DNA of 64,000 bases from Sorangium cellulosum So0157-2. Its GTDB lineage: Bacteria > Myxococcota_A > Polyangia > Polyangiales > Polyangiaceae. The translations under genes were made by a program, and so were the position numbers. Where the stretch lies: NCBI RefSeq assembly GCF_000418325.1, contig NC_021658.1:9376001-9440000 (forward strand). The letters run 5' to 3'. The notes beneath the pieces are model-generated. The model was not told where the DNA came from, searched no databases, and saw nothing but the letters and a program-made list of their open reading frames with translations. Shown one piece after another: positions 1 to 11,229 of the stretch. Numbering within the stretch: the first letter of the stretch is position 1; each line of letters opens with the position of its first letter.

Positions 1-165
1 CTTGTAGATCGCGACGCTCACCGTCGGATTGTCGGCGGCCGCCCGGGGCCGAGGTCCCGGCGTTCGGGGCTGCGCTGCCGCGGCGATCCGGCGGCCTCGA
101 CGGTAAAGCGGGTTCTCCGCGGCGCGGCTTGCGCGGCCGCCGCGGGTTCGCAAGAACATCGGACG

Positions 166-810
166 ATGTCGCGCGCGGCGCTGCTCCCTGCCCGGAAGGG
201 CTCCGGCGATGAAGAGCGGCTCGCGCGGCTCCGCGGCCTCGTGCGGGCGGGCGCCGAGAACCGGCCCGGCGTCTACCAGATGGCCGCCGAGGACGGCGCC
301 GTCCTCTACGTCGGCCAATCGAAGCGGGTGCGCACGAGGCTGCTCGGTTATTTCCGCTGCGAGCCCGAGGAGAAGGGCGCGCGCATCCTCCGCGAGACGA
401 GCCACGTCGCGTGGGAGTACTGCCCGAGCGAGTTCGCCGCGCTCCTCGCCGAGCTCCGGCTCATCCGGCGGCTGTGGCCGCGCTTCAACGTGGCCATGAA
501 GCGCGACCTCAAGCGCTACGCCTTCATCAAGGTCACGCGCGGGCCGGCGCCGAAGCTCCACGTCGTGCGCGGCCCGGCGCGCGATCCGGGCGCGCTCTAC
601 TACGGGCCGTTCACGGGCGCGGGCCGCGTCCGCGAGGACGACCGCCGCGCGCTCGCGCGGCTCACGGCCGACGTCTATGGCCCCCCGGAGCCCGCCGCGG
701 CGCCGGTGCCGCTCAGCGAGATCGACGAGGTGCAGCTGCTGTCGTCGTGGTTCCAGCGCTACCCGGACGAGCTCGCGCGGACGCAGCCGGTCCCGGGGCT
801 CACGGGGTAG
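166..810 (+). CDS. GIY-YIG nuclease-fold protein (UvrC N-domain-like)
   Basis: 214 residues. Residues 35-37 (GVY) and 48-50 (YVG) form the GIY-YIG motif, followed by R56/R58 and a helix carrying E96 in LLAELRLI. This order matches the N-terminal nuclease domain of UvrC, including the later PRFN segment. UvrC itself is about 600 residues with UVR and RNase H-like domains, which are absent here. It is therefore a standalone GIY-YIG protein, perhaps Cho-like, that could incise DNA near lesions or act in another DNA transaction. The ATG at 166 was chosen because it is the first in frame and leaves about 30 residues before the motif. The next gene on the same strand begins 192 bp later, so an operon is not evident. 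The fold assignment is confident; the substrate is unknown. Confidence 0.8.
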   Translation: MSRAALLPARKGSGDEERLARLRGLVRAGAENRPGVYQMAAEDGAVLYVGQSKRVRTRLLGYFRCEPEEKGARILRETSHVAWEYCPSEFAALLAELRLIRRLWPRFNVAMKRDLKRYAFIKVTRGPAPKLHVVRGPARDPGALYYGPFTGAGRVREDDRRALARLTADVYGPPEPAAAPVPLSEIDEVQLLSSWFQRYPDELARTQPVPGLTG

Positions 811-1002
811 CCTCGGCCTCGAAGCGCTACCGCGGCGTGCTCACGCACATGGGGTCGAACACGCACTTCCACGTCGTCTTGCCGGAGCGATCGCTGATGG
901 GCCACGTGGACCGCGTGACGCTCGCCCGCGGCGCGCGCGTCCTCGTGCCGGCGCCTTGACGCTTGACCTCCCGCGCCGCCGTCTCCAGGCTCCTCCGCGG
1001 CC

Positions 1003-2712
1003 ATGCCCCTGCGCATCCCCCTCGGCATCAGCGATTTCCGCGAGCTCCGGGAGAAGGGGCTGGAGTACGTCGACAAATCGGGCCTGCTCATCGAGATGAT
1101 CGACCGGGAGGGCACGAAGGTCCTGCTCCTGCCCCGCCCCCGCCGCTTCGGCAAGACGCTGAACCTGTCGATGCTCCGGTGCTTCTTCGAGAAGCGGCCC
1201 GAGGATCTCTCTCACCTGTTCCAGGATCTGGCCGTTTGGAAGGCCGGAGACGCCTATCGCAGGCACTTCCAGCGCTACCCGGTGATCTTTCTGACGTTCC
1301 GCGACGTCAAGGCGAGCACGTTCGAGGGCTGCTGGGCCGATCTGACGAGGAAGGTGCAGGCGCTCTACGACGAGCATCGGGCGGTGCTCGACGGCGGCGC
1401 CCTGAGCGCGCTCGAGCGCAGGAATTACGAGGCCATCCTCGACGGCACGGCCGAGGCCGCGCTGTACCGCCAGGCGCTCGGGGACCTGTCGAGGTACCTG
1501 CACCGCGCGACGGGCGAGCGGGCGATGATCCTGATCGATGAGTACGACGAGCCCATCCATGCGGGGTTCGTCCACGGATATGCCCGGGAGATCCTCGAGT
1601 TCTTCCGCGCGATCCTGACCGTCGGCCTCAAGGACAACCCGCACCTCGAGCGCGGGGTGGTCACGGGCATCCTGCGCATCGCGCGCGAGAGCATCTTTTC
1701 CGGCCTGAACAACCTGGCGGTGTACACGCTGCTGCAGAAGACCTTCTCCACCTGCTTCGGCTTCACCGAGCCGGAGGTCGAGGCGCTCCTGGCCAGGGCT
1801 GGCCAGCACGACGCGATGGGCCTCGTCCGGGCCTGGTACAACGGCTACGACTTCGGCGGCACGGTCATCTACAACCCCTGGTCGGTGCTCTCGTACCTCG
1901 CCGACGCGGAGCCGGAGCTCAAGCCATACTGGCTCAACACCAGCTCCAACGATCTCATCAGGGCCACGCTGAAGAAGCATGCCGCGCGCCTCGGGCCCAT
2001 GCTGGAGGCGCTCCTGCGCGGGGATGGGTTCGAGACGGTGCTCGACGAGAACGTGGCGCTCGATCGGGTCGATCAGAGCGACGCGGCGCTCTGGAGCCTG
2101 CTCGTGTTCTCCGGCTATCTGAAGGCGGAGAAGCGCCCCCGCGGCCCGATGGCGCAGGCGGCTCACCACCTCTCCGTTCCCAACCGCGAGGTGCGGCTGA
2201 TCTACTCCGGCACGTTCCAGGAGTTGCTGGAGGCGCGGTTGCGCGACCACGGCGCCGACCTGCACCGGCTGCTCCACGGGCTGCTCGGGGGCGACGCGGC
2301 GCTGGTCGAGCGGCAGCTCGGCGCCTTCGTGAAGAACGTCCTCTCGTATCACGACCTCGGCGCCGATGCCGCGAACACGCCGGAGAGCGTCTATCAGGTC
2401 TTCGTGCTGGGCCTCCTCGCCGCGCTCGAGCCGGGCCACCGGGTGCGATCGAACCGGGAGTCCGGGGAAGGTCGCCCGGACGTGCTCGTCCTGCCCAACG
2501 AGCCTGGACAGCCCGGCCTGGTGCTGGAGCTCAAGGTGGCGAGGGGCAAGCGCACGCTCGAGCAGGCGCTCGACGACGGCATCGAGCAGGTGCGCGGGAA
2601 GGACTACGCCGCGGAGCTCCGCGCCGCCGGGGCCGATCCCGTCCACGTCCTCGTGATCGCCTTCGACGGCAAGCAGCTCCGCGTTCGCCGCGCGGATGCA
2701 GACACGGCCTGA
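1003..2712 (+). CDS. AAA-like ATPase with C-terminal PD-(D/E)XK nuclease-like domain
   Basis: 569 residues. It starts with the GISDF...YVDKS signature of the AAA-ATPase_like family. The P-loop PRRFGKT lies at residues 45-52 (K51) and the Walker B segment ILIDEYDEP contains D179/E180. The C-terminus carries a PD-(D/E)XK core: D493 in RPDVLV and E509-L-K511 in VLELKVA. This two-domain layout is typical of the family (AAA-like ATPase plus PDDEXK_9/DUF1703), which is expanded into many copies in some myxobacteria, Bacteroidetes and clostridia. The function is not established; DNA-linked ATPase/nuclease activity and roles in defence or genome conflict have been suggested. All catalytic positions look intact, so this copy is probably active. 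It stands alone, with 192 and 180 bp of flanking noncoding DNA. Confidence 0.85.
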   Translation: MPLRIPLGISDFRELREKGLEYVDKSGLLIEMIDREGTKVLLLPRPRRFGKTLNLSMLRCFFEKRPEDLSHLFQDLAVWKAGDAYRRHFQRYPVIFLTFRDVKASTFEGCWADLTRKVQALYDEHRAVLDGGALSALERRNYEAILDGTAEAALYRQALGDLSRYLHRATGERAMILIDEYDEPIHAGFVHGYAREILEFFRAILTVGLKDNPHLERGVVTGILRIARESIFSGLNNLAVYTLLQKTFSTCFGFTEPEVEALLARAGQHDAMGLVRAWYNGYDFGGTVIYNPWSVLSYLADAEPELKPYWLNTSSNDLIRATLKKHAARLGPMLEALLRGDGFETVLDENVALDRVDQSDAALWSLLVFSGYLKAEKRPRGPMAQAAHHLSVPNREVRLIYSGTFQELLEARLRDHGADLHRLLHGLLGGDAALVERQLGAFVKNVLSYHDLGADAANTPESVYQVFVLGLLAALEPGHRVRSNRESGEGRPDVLVLPNEPGQPGLVLELKVARGKRTLEQALDDGIEQVRGKDYAAELRAAGADPVHVLVIAFDGKQLRVRRADADTA

Positions 2713-2892
2713 TCCGCGCGACCGGCGCACCTGGCACGGAGGTTGAACCACCTCTCCCCATGAGCGCCAGACACCGCTGCTCGCCGCCTCCCGTCACCCG
2801 GGCGCACGCCGCGGCCGACCGCATCTCGCCGCCAGGGCGCGAGCGCCTGCTGTCCGGACGAGGCAGGCCGCGCGCCCGTCGCGCCCCGCTCC

Positions 2893-3999
<1,107 letters not shown>

Positions 4000-4421
4000 T
4001 CGGGAGGGCGCCGCAGGCGAGCCGGCGCGCCGCCATTCGTCCGTATGCCTGAGAGATCACATGACCTCGCGCAGGCGGCCCAGATACGACATCTCACGAT
4101 GGCGAGTGGTCTGGGCCCAACAATGCAGTGGTTGGTCCAAGCGTGGATGTCCGTGGTGCACCCCGTGATAGCTTCCCATGGCGCACCGCGCCGCGGGGGG
4201 CCGATTCCGGCCATGTCCTCGCGATCGCGTTCGATCACAACGGGTCCGCTCCCGCAGCATCGTTACGAACGGGACGGACGTCGAGCGCTGACGGGAGCGC
4301 GCAGCGAGCGAGCCGACGCGGCGCCGCGCCGCCATTTGTCCGTGGCGAAGCGCCGCACTTTTGGCAACATCAGGACCCACGTCGGCGCCTCGGGAGCCGC
4401 CCGGCTTTCGAAGATCTCCCC
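4000..4421. other. Intergenic stretch upstream of the large sensor kinase
   Basis: No convincing gene. It contains two imperfect copies of a short motif (around 4018-4046 and 4308-4343, both containing GCCGCCATT-GTCCGT). Base composition is a little lower in GC than the neighbouring genes. An in-frame extension of the next gene reaches back to 4128 but looks noncoding. No confident promoter could be read. Confidence 0.5.
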
Positions 4422-7400
4422 ATGCCCCAGAGCTCACGCTACCTCGTGCTGGAGGTCCTGCACACCGGGGCAGATACGATCCTCTACCGAGCCAGGCGCG
4501 CGGAGGACGGCCGGCCGGTCGTGCTCAAGGTCCTGCGGCGCGACCACGCGAGCCCCCACGCCCTCGGGCGGCTCCACCACGAGCACGAGGTGGCGAGGGG
4601 GCTCGACGCGCCCGTCATCGTCAAGGCGCACGGGATCGAGGCGTTCGGCGACCAGGTGGCGCTGGTCCTGGAGGACTTCGGCGGCCGCTCGCTCGACCTG
4701 ATCCAGCGCGGGCCGATGCCGCTCGAGCGCTTCTTCCCCCTCGCCCTGCGCCTCTCCGCCGCGCTCGCCGAGCTGCACCGGCACCACGTCGTCCACAGGG
4801 ACATCAAGCCCCAGAACCTGCTCTACAACCCCGACACCGGGGAGGTGAAGATCACCGATCTCGGGATCGCCTGCACCTCGCCCCGCGGGCCGGAGGACCT
4901 CGCCCACGACGCGCTGATCGCGGGGACGCTCGCGTACATGGCGCCGGAGCAGACCGGCCGGATGAACCGCTCCATCGACGAGCGGTCCGACCTCTACTCC
5001 CTCGGCGTCACCTTCTACGAGCTGCTGACCGGCACCCTGCCCTTCCAGGCGAGCGATCCCGTGGAGTGGGTGCATTGCCACATCGCCCTGACGCCGCCCC
5101 CGCCGCACGCGCTCGTCCCCTCGATCCCCCCGCAGCTGTCGGCGATCGTGCTCAAGCTCCTGGCCAAGGCCGCGGAGGAGCGTTACCAGAGCGCGCTCGG
5201 CCTGCAGCACGACCTCGACCGGTGCTTCGCCGAGCTCCGGTCGCGCGGCGCCGTCGAGGCCTTCCCGCTCGGGCAGCGCGACGCCTCGGATCGGTTCCAG
5301 ATCCCGGAGCGGCTGTACGGCCGCGAGCGCGAGGTCGAGGCGCTGCTCGCCGTCTTCGAGCGCGTGGCGGCCCGTGGCCGGCCGGAGCTCGTGCTCGTGT
5401 CGGGGTACTCGGGCGTCGGCAAGTCCTCGCTCGTGGCCGAGCTGCACCGGCCGGTCGTGCGCGAGCGGGGCTTCTTCCTCTCGGGCAAGTTCGAGCAGCT
5501 CAAGCGGGACGTCCCCTACCACGCCTTCCTCCAGGCGTTCCGCGGCCTCGTGCAGGAGATCCTGTGCGTGAGCGAGGAGGAGCTCGAGCGCTGGAGGCAG
5601 CGCCTGCGGGAGGCGCTCGGCGCGAGCGGCGGGCTGCTCGCCGGCGTGCTCCCCGAGCTCGAGCTGCTCCTCGGCCCGCAGCCGCCCGCGCCGGAGCTCC
5701 CCGCGGTCGAGGCCCGGCACCGGTTCCACGCGACGCTCCAGCGCTTCGTCGCGGCGTGCGTCCACGAGGAGCCCCCGATGGTGCTCTTCCTCGACGATCT
5801 CCAGTGGGCCGACGCCGGGAGCCTCCAGCTGCTCGATCAGCTCGTCACCTACGCCGAGGCCGAGCACCTCTTGCTGATCGGCGCCTTCCGGGACAGCGAG
5901 GTCGGCCCGGCGCACCCGCTCGCGCTCATGCTGGCCGACGCGCGGCGGCGCGGCGCCCTGGTCAGCGACATCGTCCTCGCGCCGCTCTCCGCGTCCGACG
6001 TCGGAGCGCTCGTCGCCGGCGCGCTCCACGCCCCGGCCGAGCAGGTCGAGCCGCTCGCCCAGCTCGTCCACGAGAAGACCGGCGGCAACCCCTTCTTCGC
6101 GATCCAGTTCCTGATGGATCTGCACCAGGGGAGGCTCATCGCCTTCGACGCCGAGGCGGGCGCCTTTCGCTGGGACATCGCCGCGATCCGCGACAAGGGC
6201 TTCAGCGACAACGTCGTCGATCTGATGGTGGGCAAGCTGAAGCGGCTCTCGGCCCCGGCGCAGGACGCGCTCAAGCTCGCCGCGTGCCTCGGCAGCAGCC
6301 TGACGCTCGACACGCTCGCGGTGGTCGCGAAGCGCCCCGCGGCGGAGCTCTCCGAGGCGCTCTCGGAGGCCGCGCGAGAAGGGCTGCTGCTCCGCCGGAA
6401 CGGCGCGTACCGGTTCGTCCACGACCGGGTGCAGCAGGCCGCCCAGGCGCTCATCCCGGCGGCGCAGCTCGCCGAGGTGCACCTCTGTATCGGCCGGCTG
6501 CTGCTGGAGGGGCGGAGCGCGGCCGAGCGCGAGGAGACGCTCTTCGACATCGTGGGCCACCTCAACCGCGGCGCCGCGCTCATCCGCTCTCCGGCCGAGC
6601 GGGCCGAGCTCGCCGCGCTGAACCTGCGCGCCGGCCGGAGGGCCGAGGCGGCGGCGGCCCACGAGACCGCCGCGTCCCTCTTCGCCGCGGGCACGGCGCT
6701 CCTCCCCGAGGAGCGCTGGGAGACGCACTACGAGCTCGCCTACGACCTCGGCCTGGAGCGCGCGCGCGCCGCGTACGTCACCGGCAGCTTCGACGAGGCC
6801 GAGCGGCTGCTCGCAGAGCTCACGGAGCGCGCGAGGAGCAGGGCCGAACGGGCCGCGGTCGTCGAGCTCGCCGTCGCGCTGAACGCCACCCGCGGGCGAC
6901 CCGCGCGCGCCGTGGAGATCGGGCTCTCGTGCCTCCGCGCCTGGGACGTCGAGGTGTCGCTCCCCGCCACCGACGCGCAGGCCGAAGAGGAGACCGAGGC
7001 CGTCTGGAAGCTTTTGGGCGACCGGCGCATCGAGGGCCTGCTCGATCTGCCCGCCATGACGCACCCGGAGATCAAGGTCGCGATGGGCGTCCTCCGGGGC
7101 GTCATCATCCCTGCCTTCTTCGTCGACCAGAACCTGCACTATCTGCTCGTCGTGCGCATGGTCAAGCTCAGCCTCCGCCACGGCAACGCGGAGACCTCCG
7201 CCCACGCGTATGCCGCCTTCGCGAGGGTGCTCGCCCCGAGGTTCGGGAGATACGAAGAGGCGTATCTGTTCGGCAAGCTCGCCTACGACCTGGCGGACAG
7301 GAGCCCCGTCCTCGCCACGAAGGCCTCGGTGTTCACGCTGCTCGCGCAGCAGGTGATCTTCTGGACGCGCCACTACCGGGAGACCTTCTCCTATGCACGC

Positions 7401-10400
7401 CTCGGCTTCAACGCCGCGGTCGAGTGCGGCGACTGGAACAACGCCTGTTACAACTGCATCTGGGCAGCGGCGTTCCCGCTGCTCTGCGGCGAGCCGCTGG
7501 AGGACGTCCTCCACCAGACCGAGGACCGGATGGGGTTCGTGCGCAAGGCCGGCTACACGTTCGTTCATGGCTCCCTGCTCGGCGTCCGGTACCTCATCCA
7601 GGCGCTGCGCGGGCGGCCGGTCGATTTTCCGATGCTGGACGGGTCCAAGCTCGACCAGGAGGCCTTCGAGGGCTGGCTCCTCTCAGGGGCCGCGGGCAGC
7701 GCGCGCAGCATCTACTTCAGCCTGAAGGCGCAGGCGCTGTTCGTCCTCGGCATTCCGGCCGAGGCGCTCGCGGCGTCGTCCCGCCTGGTCGTCGATTACG
7801 ACTGGAGGAACGACGCGCACGCGCTCGTCGTCGAGAGCTTCTATGTCCACGCGCTCGCGCTCGCCGCGGTCTCGGACGAGGCGTCTCCGCGCGAGGAGCT
7901 CCCCCGAGCGCTGCTCGACTGCGAGCGGCAGCTCGGCGAGTGGGCGGAGAGCTGTCCTCCGAACTTCCTCCACAAGCACGCCCTCGTCTGCGCCGAGATC
8001 GCCCGGCTCCGCGGGCAGGAGGGGGAGGCCGCCCGGCGCTACGAGCAGGCCATCGCGTCGGCGCGCGAGCACGGCTTCGTCCACCACGAGGCCATCGCCT
8101 GCGAGCTCGCCGCGGGGTTCTACCGCGCGCGCGGCCTGTCCACGCCCGCCGACGCTTACCTGCAAAAGGCCCGCGCCGCGTACTTCCGCTGGGGCGCCCA
8201 CGCCAAGGTGGAGCAGCTCGACCAGCGCTATCCCTTCCTCGTCGAGCGCAAGCCGATCGCGCCCACGGTCACCTTCGCCGTGCGGGCCGAGCAGTTCGAC
8301 GTCCTGTCGGTGGTCAAGGCCGCGCAGAGCATCTCCGGTGAGCTCAAGCTCCCGCGCCTGCTCGAGATGCTGCTGCGCATCGTGGTCGAGCACGCGGGCG
8401 CCGAGGAGGGTTATGTGCTCCTGGTCCGGGAAGATCGCCTGTCGACCGCGGCGGTGATCGCGGCGTCCGGCGGCGCGGCGCGGCTGCTCGACGCGGGCGA
8501 GGCGGCGGCGGCGCTGCCGCGGTCCATCCTCAACTACGTTCGTCGCAGCCAGGAGCGCGTGCTCCTCGACGACGCCGCCGCCAGGCACCCGTTCTCGGAG
8601 GACGCGTACTTCGCCCGGAAGCAGCCGAGATCGGTGCTGTGCCTGCCCATCGTGCGGCAGGCCCGCTTGCTCGGCCTGCTGTACCTGGAGAACAAGCTCG
8701 TCGCCGGCGCGTTCACCCCAGCGCGGCTCAGCGTGCTCGAGCTGCTCGCGTCGCAGTCGGCCATCTCGCTGGAGAACGCCCTGCTCTATTCCCAGGTCGA
8801 GCAGGAGAACGCCGAGCGCCAGCGGGCGGAGCAGGCGCTCCAGGCGAACCAGGCCACCCTCCAGGCGATCGTCGACAACTCGGCCGCGGCCATCTACCTG
8901 AAGGACCGCGAGGGCCGGTATGTGCTCGTCAACCGGCAGGCGGGCCATCTCGTGCGCCTGCCGCGCCACGAGATCCTCGGAAAGACCGACGCCGCGCTCT
9001 TTCCTGGGCCGACCGTCGGGGCCCTCCAGGACAACGACCGGCGCGTGCTCGACGTGGGCGAACCGCTGGAGTGCGAGGAGGAGGTGCTGCTGGCGGACGG
9101 ACCCCGCACCTTCCTGTCGGTCAAGTTCCCGCTCGGCGAGGGGGTCATGTCGGGCGTGCTGTGCGGCATCTCCACCGACATCACCGAGCGCAAGCGGACC
9201 GAGCGGGCCGAGCGCTTCCTGGCCGAGGCGAGCCGCAGGCTGATGGCCCTCGGCTACAGCGCGACCCTCGAGAGCGTGGCGCAGCTCGCGGTCCCCGAGC
9301 TGGCCGACCGGTGCGTCGTCGACATGCGCCTCGATCCCGACGCCCCGGGGCACACGGCCGCTGCCGGCGTGCCCGCGGAGCTGCTCGACGCCGTGAGGGA
9401 CGCGGTGCGACCTCTGACGACGGCGGCGCCGGCCCGGTCCGAGGTCGGCGACATCGGCGCCGCGCCGCTCCTCGGGCGGCTCGGCGTTCACGCCTTCCTC
9501 CGGGTTCCGCTCCTCGCGCGCGACCGCTGCTTCGGGGTCATGCTCCTGCTGCTGGCGGGGCCTCGGCGCGATTACGGCCCAGCCGACCTGTGGCTGGCCG
9601 AGGAGCTGGGCGCCCGCGCGGCGCTGGCGCTCGACAACGCCCGCCTGTTCGCCGAGGCCCAGCAGGCGATCGAGCGGCGGGACGAGTTCCTCCTCGTCGC
9701 CTCGCACGAGCTCAAGACCCCGCTGACCTCGCTCAAGATGCAGGCGCACCTCATCGAGCGGCTGCTGCGACGCTACCAGCGCTCCGAGGTCGCCCCGGAG
9801 CGGATGGACGCGGCGCTGCAGGTCTTGAATCGGCAGATCGCGCGGCTCGCGCACCTCGTCAACGAGCTGCTCGACGTGACGCGGCTGAGCGCCGGGCGGC
9901 TGACGCTCGCGCGCGCGCCGGTCGATCTGGCGGCCCTGGTGCGCGAGGTCGTCGAGCGGATGAGCCAGCAGCTCGCCGACGCCCGCTGCGGCGTCCAGCT
10001 CGATCTGGACGAGGCCGTGGTCGGGCGCTGGGATCCGTCTCGCATGGAGCAGGTCCTCATCAACCTCCTGTCGAACGCGATGAAATATGGCGCCGGAGGC
10101 CCCATTCACGTCATCGTGCGCGGCCAGCCCGATCGGGCGCTGCTCGTGGTCCGCGATCACGGCATAGGCATCGCGGAGGCGGATCAGGCGAGGATCTTCG
10201 AGCGCTTCGAGCGCGCGGTGTCGGTCCGGAACTTCGGCGGCCTCGGCCTCGGGCTCTACATCGTCCGATGGATCGCGACCGCGCATGGCGGCACCATCCG
10301 CGTGGAGAGCGAGCCGGGCGCCGGCGCCTCGTTCATCGTCGAGCTCCCCTTGAACGCGGCCGAGGCGGAGCCCGACACGGACGGCCTGGGCCCCGCGCGC

Positions 10401-10412
10401 CCGCCGGCGTGA
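4422..10412 (+). CDS. Trifunctional Ser/Thr kinase / ATPase / sensor histidine kinase
   Basis: 1996 residues. Residues 8-270 form a Ser/Thr kinase (H125-R-D127 in HRDIKPQN; DLG replaces DFG). Residues 296-680 form a predicted ATPase of the AAA/STAND type (P-loop SGVGKSS with K334; LFLDDLQWAD as Walker B). About 760-1290 is a helical TPR-like region. Then come GAF (1300-1456), PAS (1476-1596), a second GAF (1603-1743), HisKA (phospho-acceptor H1762 in SHELKTP) and HATPase_c (N box NLLSNAMKYG, then GIGIAE and GLGLGLYIV). This domain order is a known giant signalling family in myxobacteria and cyanobacteria. No membrane segment is seen, so it should be cytosolic and sense small ligands through GAF/PAS. 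The ATG at 4422 was chosen because kinase homology begins six residues later; the open frame upstream looks noncoding. No response regulator is adjacent. Confidence 0.92.
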   Translation: MPQSSRYLVLEVLHTGADTILYRARRAEDGRPVVLKVLRRDHASPHALGRLHHEHEVARGLDAPVIVKAHGIEAFGDQVALVLEDFGGRSLDLIQRGPMPLERFFPLALRLSAALAELHRHHVVHRDIKPQNLLYNPDTGEVKITDLGIACTSPRGPEDLAHDALIAGTLAYMAPEQTGRMNRSIDERSDLYSLGVTFYELLTGTLPFQASDPVEWVHCHIALTPPPPHALVPSIPPQLSAIVLKLLAKAAEERYQSALGLQHDLDRCFAELRSRGAVEAFPLGQRDASDRFQIPERLYGREREVEALLAVFERVAARGRPELVLVSGYSGVGKSSLVAELHRPVVRERGFFLSGKFEQLKRDVPYHAFLQAFRGLVQEILCVSEEELERWRQRLREALGASGGLLAGVLPELELLLGPQPPAPELPAVEARHRFHATLQRFVAACVHEEPPMVLFLDDLQWADAGSLQLLDQLVTYAEAEHLLLIGAFRDSEVGPAHPLALMLADARRRGALVSDIVLAPLSASDVGALVAGALHAPAEQVEPLAQLVHEKTGGNPFFAIQFLMDLHQGRLIAFDAEAGAFRWDIAAIRDKGFSDNVVDLMVGKLKRLSAPAQDALKLAACLGSSLTLDTLAVVAKRPAAELSEALSEAAREGLLLRRNGAYRFVHDRVQQAAQALIPAAQLAEVHLCIGRLLLEGRSAAEREETLFDIVGHLNRGAALIRSPAERAELAALNLRAGRRAEAAAAHETAASLFAAGTALLPEERWETHYELAYDLGLERARAAYVTGSFDEAERLLAELTERARSRAERAAVVELAVALNATRGRPARAVEIGLSCLRAWDVEVSLPATDAQAEEETEAVWKLLGDRRIEGLLDLPAMTHPEIKVAMGVLRGVIIPAFFVDQNLHYLLVVRMVKLSLRHGNAETSAHAYAAFARVLAPRFGRYEEAYLFGKLAYDLADRSPVLATKASVFTLLAQQVIFWTRHYRETFSYARLGFNAAVECGDWNNACYNCIWAAAFPLLCGEPLEDVLHQTEDRMGFVRKAGYTFVHGSLLGVRYLIQALRGRPVDFPMLDGSKLDQEAFEGWLLSGAAGSARSIYFSLKAQALFVLGIPAEALAASSRLVVDYDWRNDAHALVVESFYVHALALAAVSDEASPREELPRALLDCERQLGEWAESCPPNFLHKHALVCAEIARLRGQEGEAARRYEQAIASAREHGFVHHEAIACELAAGFYRARGLSTPADAYLQKARAAYFRWGAHAKVEQLDQRYPFLVERKPIAPTVTFAVRAEQFDVLSVVKAAQSISGELKLPRLLEMLLRIVVEHAGAEEGYVLLVREDRLSTAAVIAASGGAARLLDAGEAAAALPRSILNYVRRSQERVLLDDAAARHPFSEDAYFARKQPRSVLCLPIVRQARLLGLLYLENKLVAGAFTPARLSVLELLASQSAISLENALLYSQVEQENAERQRAEQALQANQATLQAIVDNSAAAIYLKDREGRYVLVNRQAGHLVRLPRHEILGKTDAALFPGPTVGALQDNDRRVLDVGEPLECEEEVLLADGPRTFLSVKFPLGEGVMSGVLCGISTDITERKRTERAERFLAEASRRLMALGYSATLESVAQLAVPELADRCVVDMRLDPDAPGHTAAAGVPAELLDAVRDAVRPLTTAAPARSEVGDIGAAPLLGRLGVHAFLRVPLLARDRCFGVMLLLLAGPRRDYGPADLWLAEELGARAALALDNARLFAEAQQAIERRDEFLLVASHELKTPLTSLKMQAHLIERLLRRYQRSEVAPERMDAALQVLNRQIARLAHLVNELLDVTRLSAGRLTLARAPVDLAALVREVVERMSQQLADARCGVQLDLDEAVVGRWDPSRMEQVLINLLSNAMKYGAGGPIHVIVRGQPDRALLVVRDHGIGIAEADQARIFERFERAVSVRNFGGLGLGLYIVRWIATAHGGTIRVESEPGAGASFIVELPLNAAEAEPDTDGLGPARPPA

Positions 10413-10557
10413 TGCGTTCGGGAGAAATCGCTCGCGCCGACAGGCCAGCTTCGCGGCCGTCGCGGCGGCGCACGCCCTGAGCGCTCGCCGGCTCTCCGAG
10501 GTCCGACGTCTGACCGCCCGTGTCCGTCGTCTGGCGCTCCGGCGCCGCCGCCGCGCC

Positions 10558-11229
10558 TCACGCCGGAGGCGCGGAGAGCGCCTCGACCAGCGCGTCGCCG
10601 AGGTGAGCGGCGTCGTTCCAGACGACGACGCGGTAGCCGCTCTTCGGGTCGTGCTCGATCAGGGAGACGCCCGTGTTCGCCGGCACCTGGAGCGCCTTCA
10701 GCCCGCTTCCGTCCATCTGGAGCATCCGCCCGACCGCGGTCTTGATGGCCGCGCCGTGGGAGACGACCCCGACCGCTTCGCCGGCGTGCCGCGCCGCGAT
10801 CCGGTCGAGCGCGCGCATCATCCGATCGCCGAGCTCCGCGTACGTCTCGCCGCCCCCGCGCCGGCCATCGACGCCGCTCCGCCATGCGGCCCACTCCTCC
10901 GGGAAGCGCGCCTGCACCTCGCCGCGGCTGAGCCCCTGCCAGGCGCCGAGGCTCACCTCCCGCAGCGCAGGGTCCGCGACCGCCCGGAGGCCCAGCGCCG
11001 AGGCGAGGCGCGCCGCCGTCTCCTCGGCCCGCTCGAGGTCGGAGCAGTAGACGGCCGCGAGCCGGAGCCGCGCGCCGGCGAACCGCGCCGCGAGCCGCGC
11101 GGCCTGCTCGCGCCCTCGCGCGTTGAGCCCGCGCCCCGCCTGTCCCTGGAACACCTGCGCGCGGTTGTCGTCGGTCTCCCCGTGCCGGATGAGCATCAGC
11201 TTCGTGGTGGCGTGCACGATGGGCCGCAC
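10558..11229 (-). CDS. Histidine phosphatase family protein (phosphoglycerate mutase-like)
   Basis: 223 residues. The RHG signature LIRHGETDDN places the phospho-acceptor at H16 with R15. R67 in the DLERAEET segment, E91 in REVSLGAWQG and the second catalytic histidine H158 in VVSHGAAIK complete the family active site. Length and motifs fit broad-specificity bacterial phosphatases of the GpmB/CobC/PhoE group. The pathway cannot be told from the context: it stands alone, convergent with the large sensor kinase and divergent from the sugar-dehydrogenase-like lipoprotein. The start used is a GTG at 11229. An internal ATG at 11196, just before LIRHGE, is an equally possible start and would give a more typical N-terminus. 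Confidence 0.88.
   Translation of the reverse strand: MRPIVHATTKLMLIRHGETDDNRAQVFQGQAGRGLNARGREQAARLAARFAGARLRLAAVYCSDLERAEETAARLASALGLRAVADPALREVSLGAWQGLSRGEVQARFPEEWAAWRSGVDGRRGGGETYAELGDRMMRALDRIAARHAGEAVGVVSHGAAIKTAVGRMLQMDGSGLKALQVPANTGVSLIEHDPKSGYRVVVWNDAAHLGDALVEALSAPPA

Noticed and set aside
841-2751. Long minus-strand open frame opposite the ATPase/nuclease gene
   Set aside because: It has no recognisable motifs. The plus-strand frame has clear P-loop and nuclease residues, so this is a shadow.
4128-4421. In-frame N-terminal extension of the sensor kinase
   Set aside because: The 98 residues look noncoding and kinase homology starts right after the ATG at 4422.
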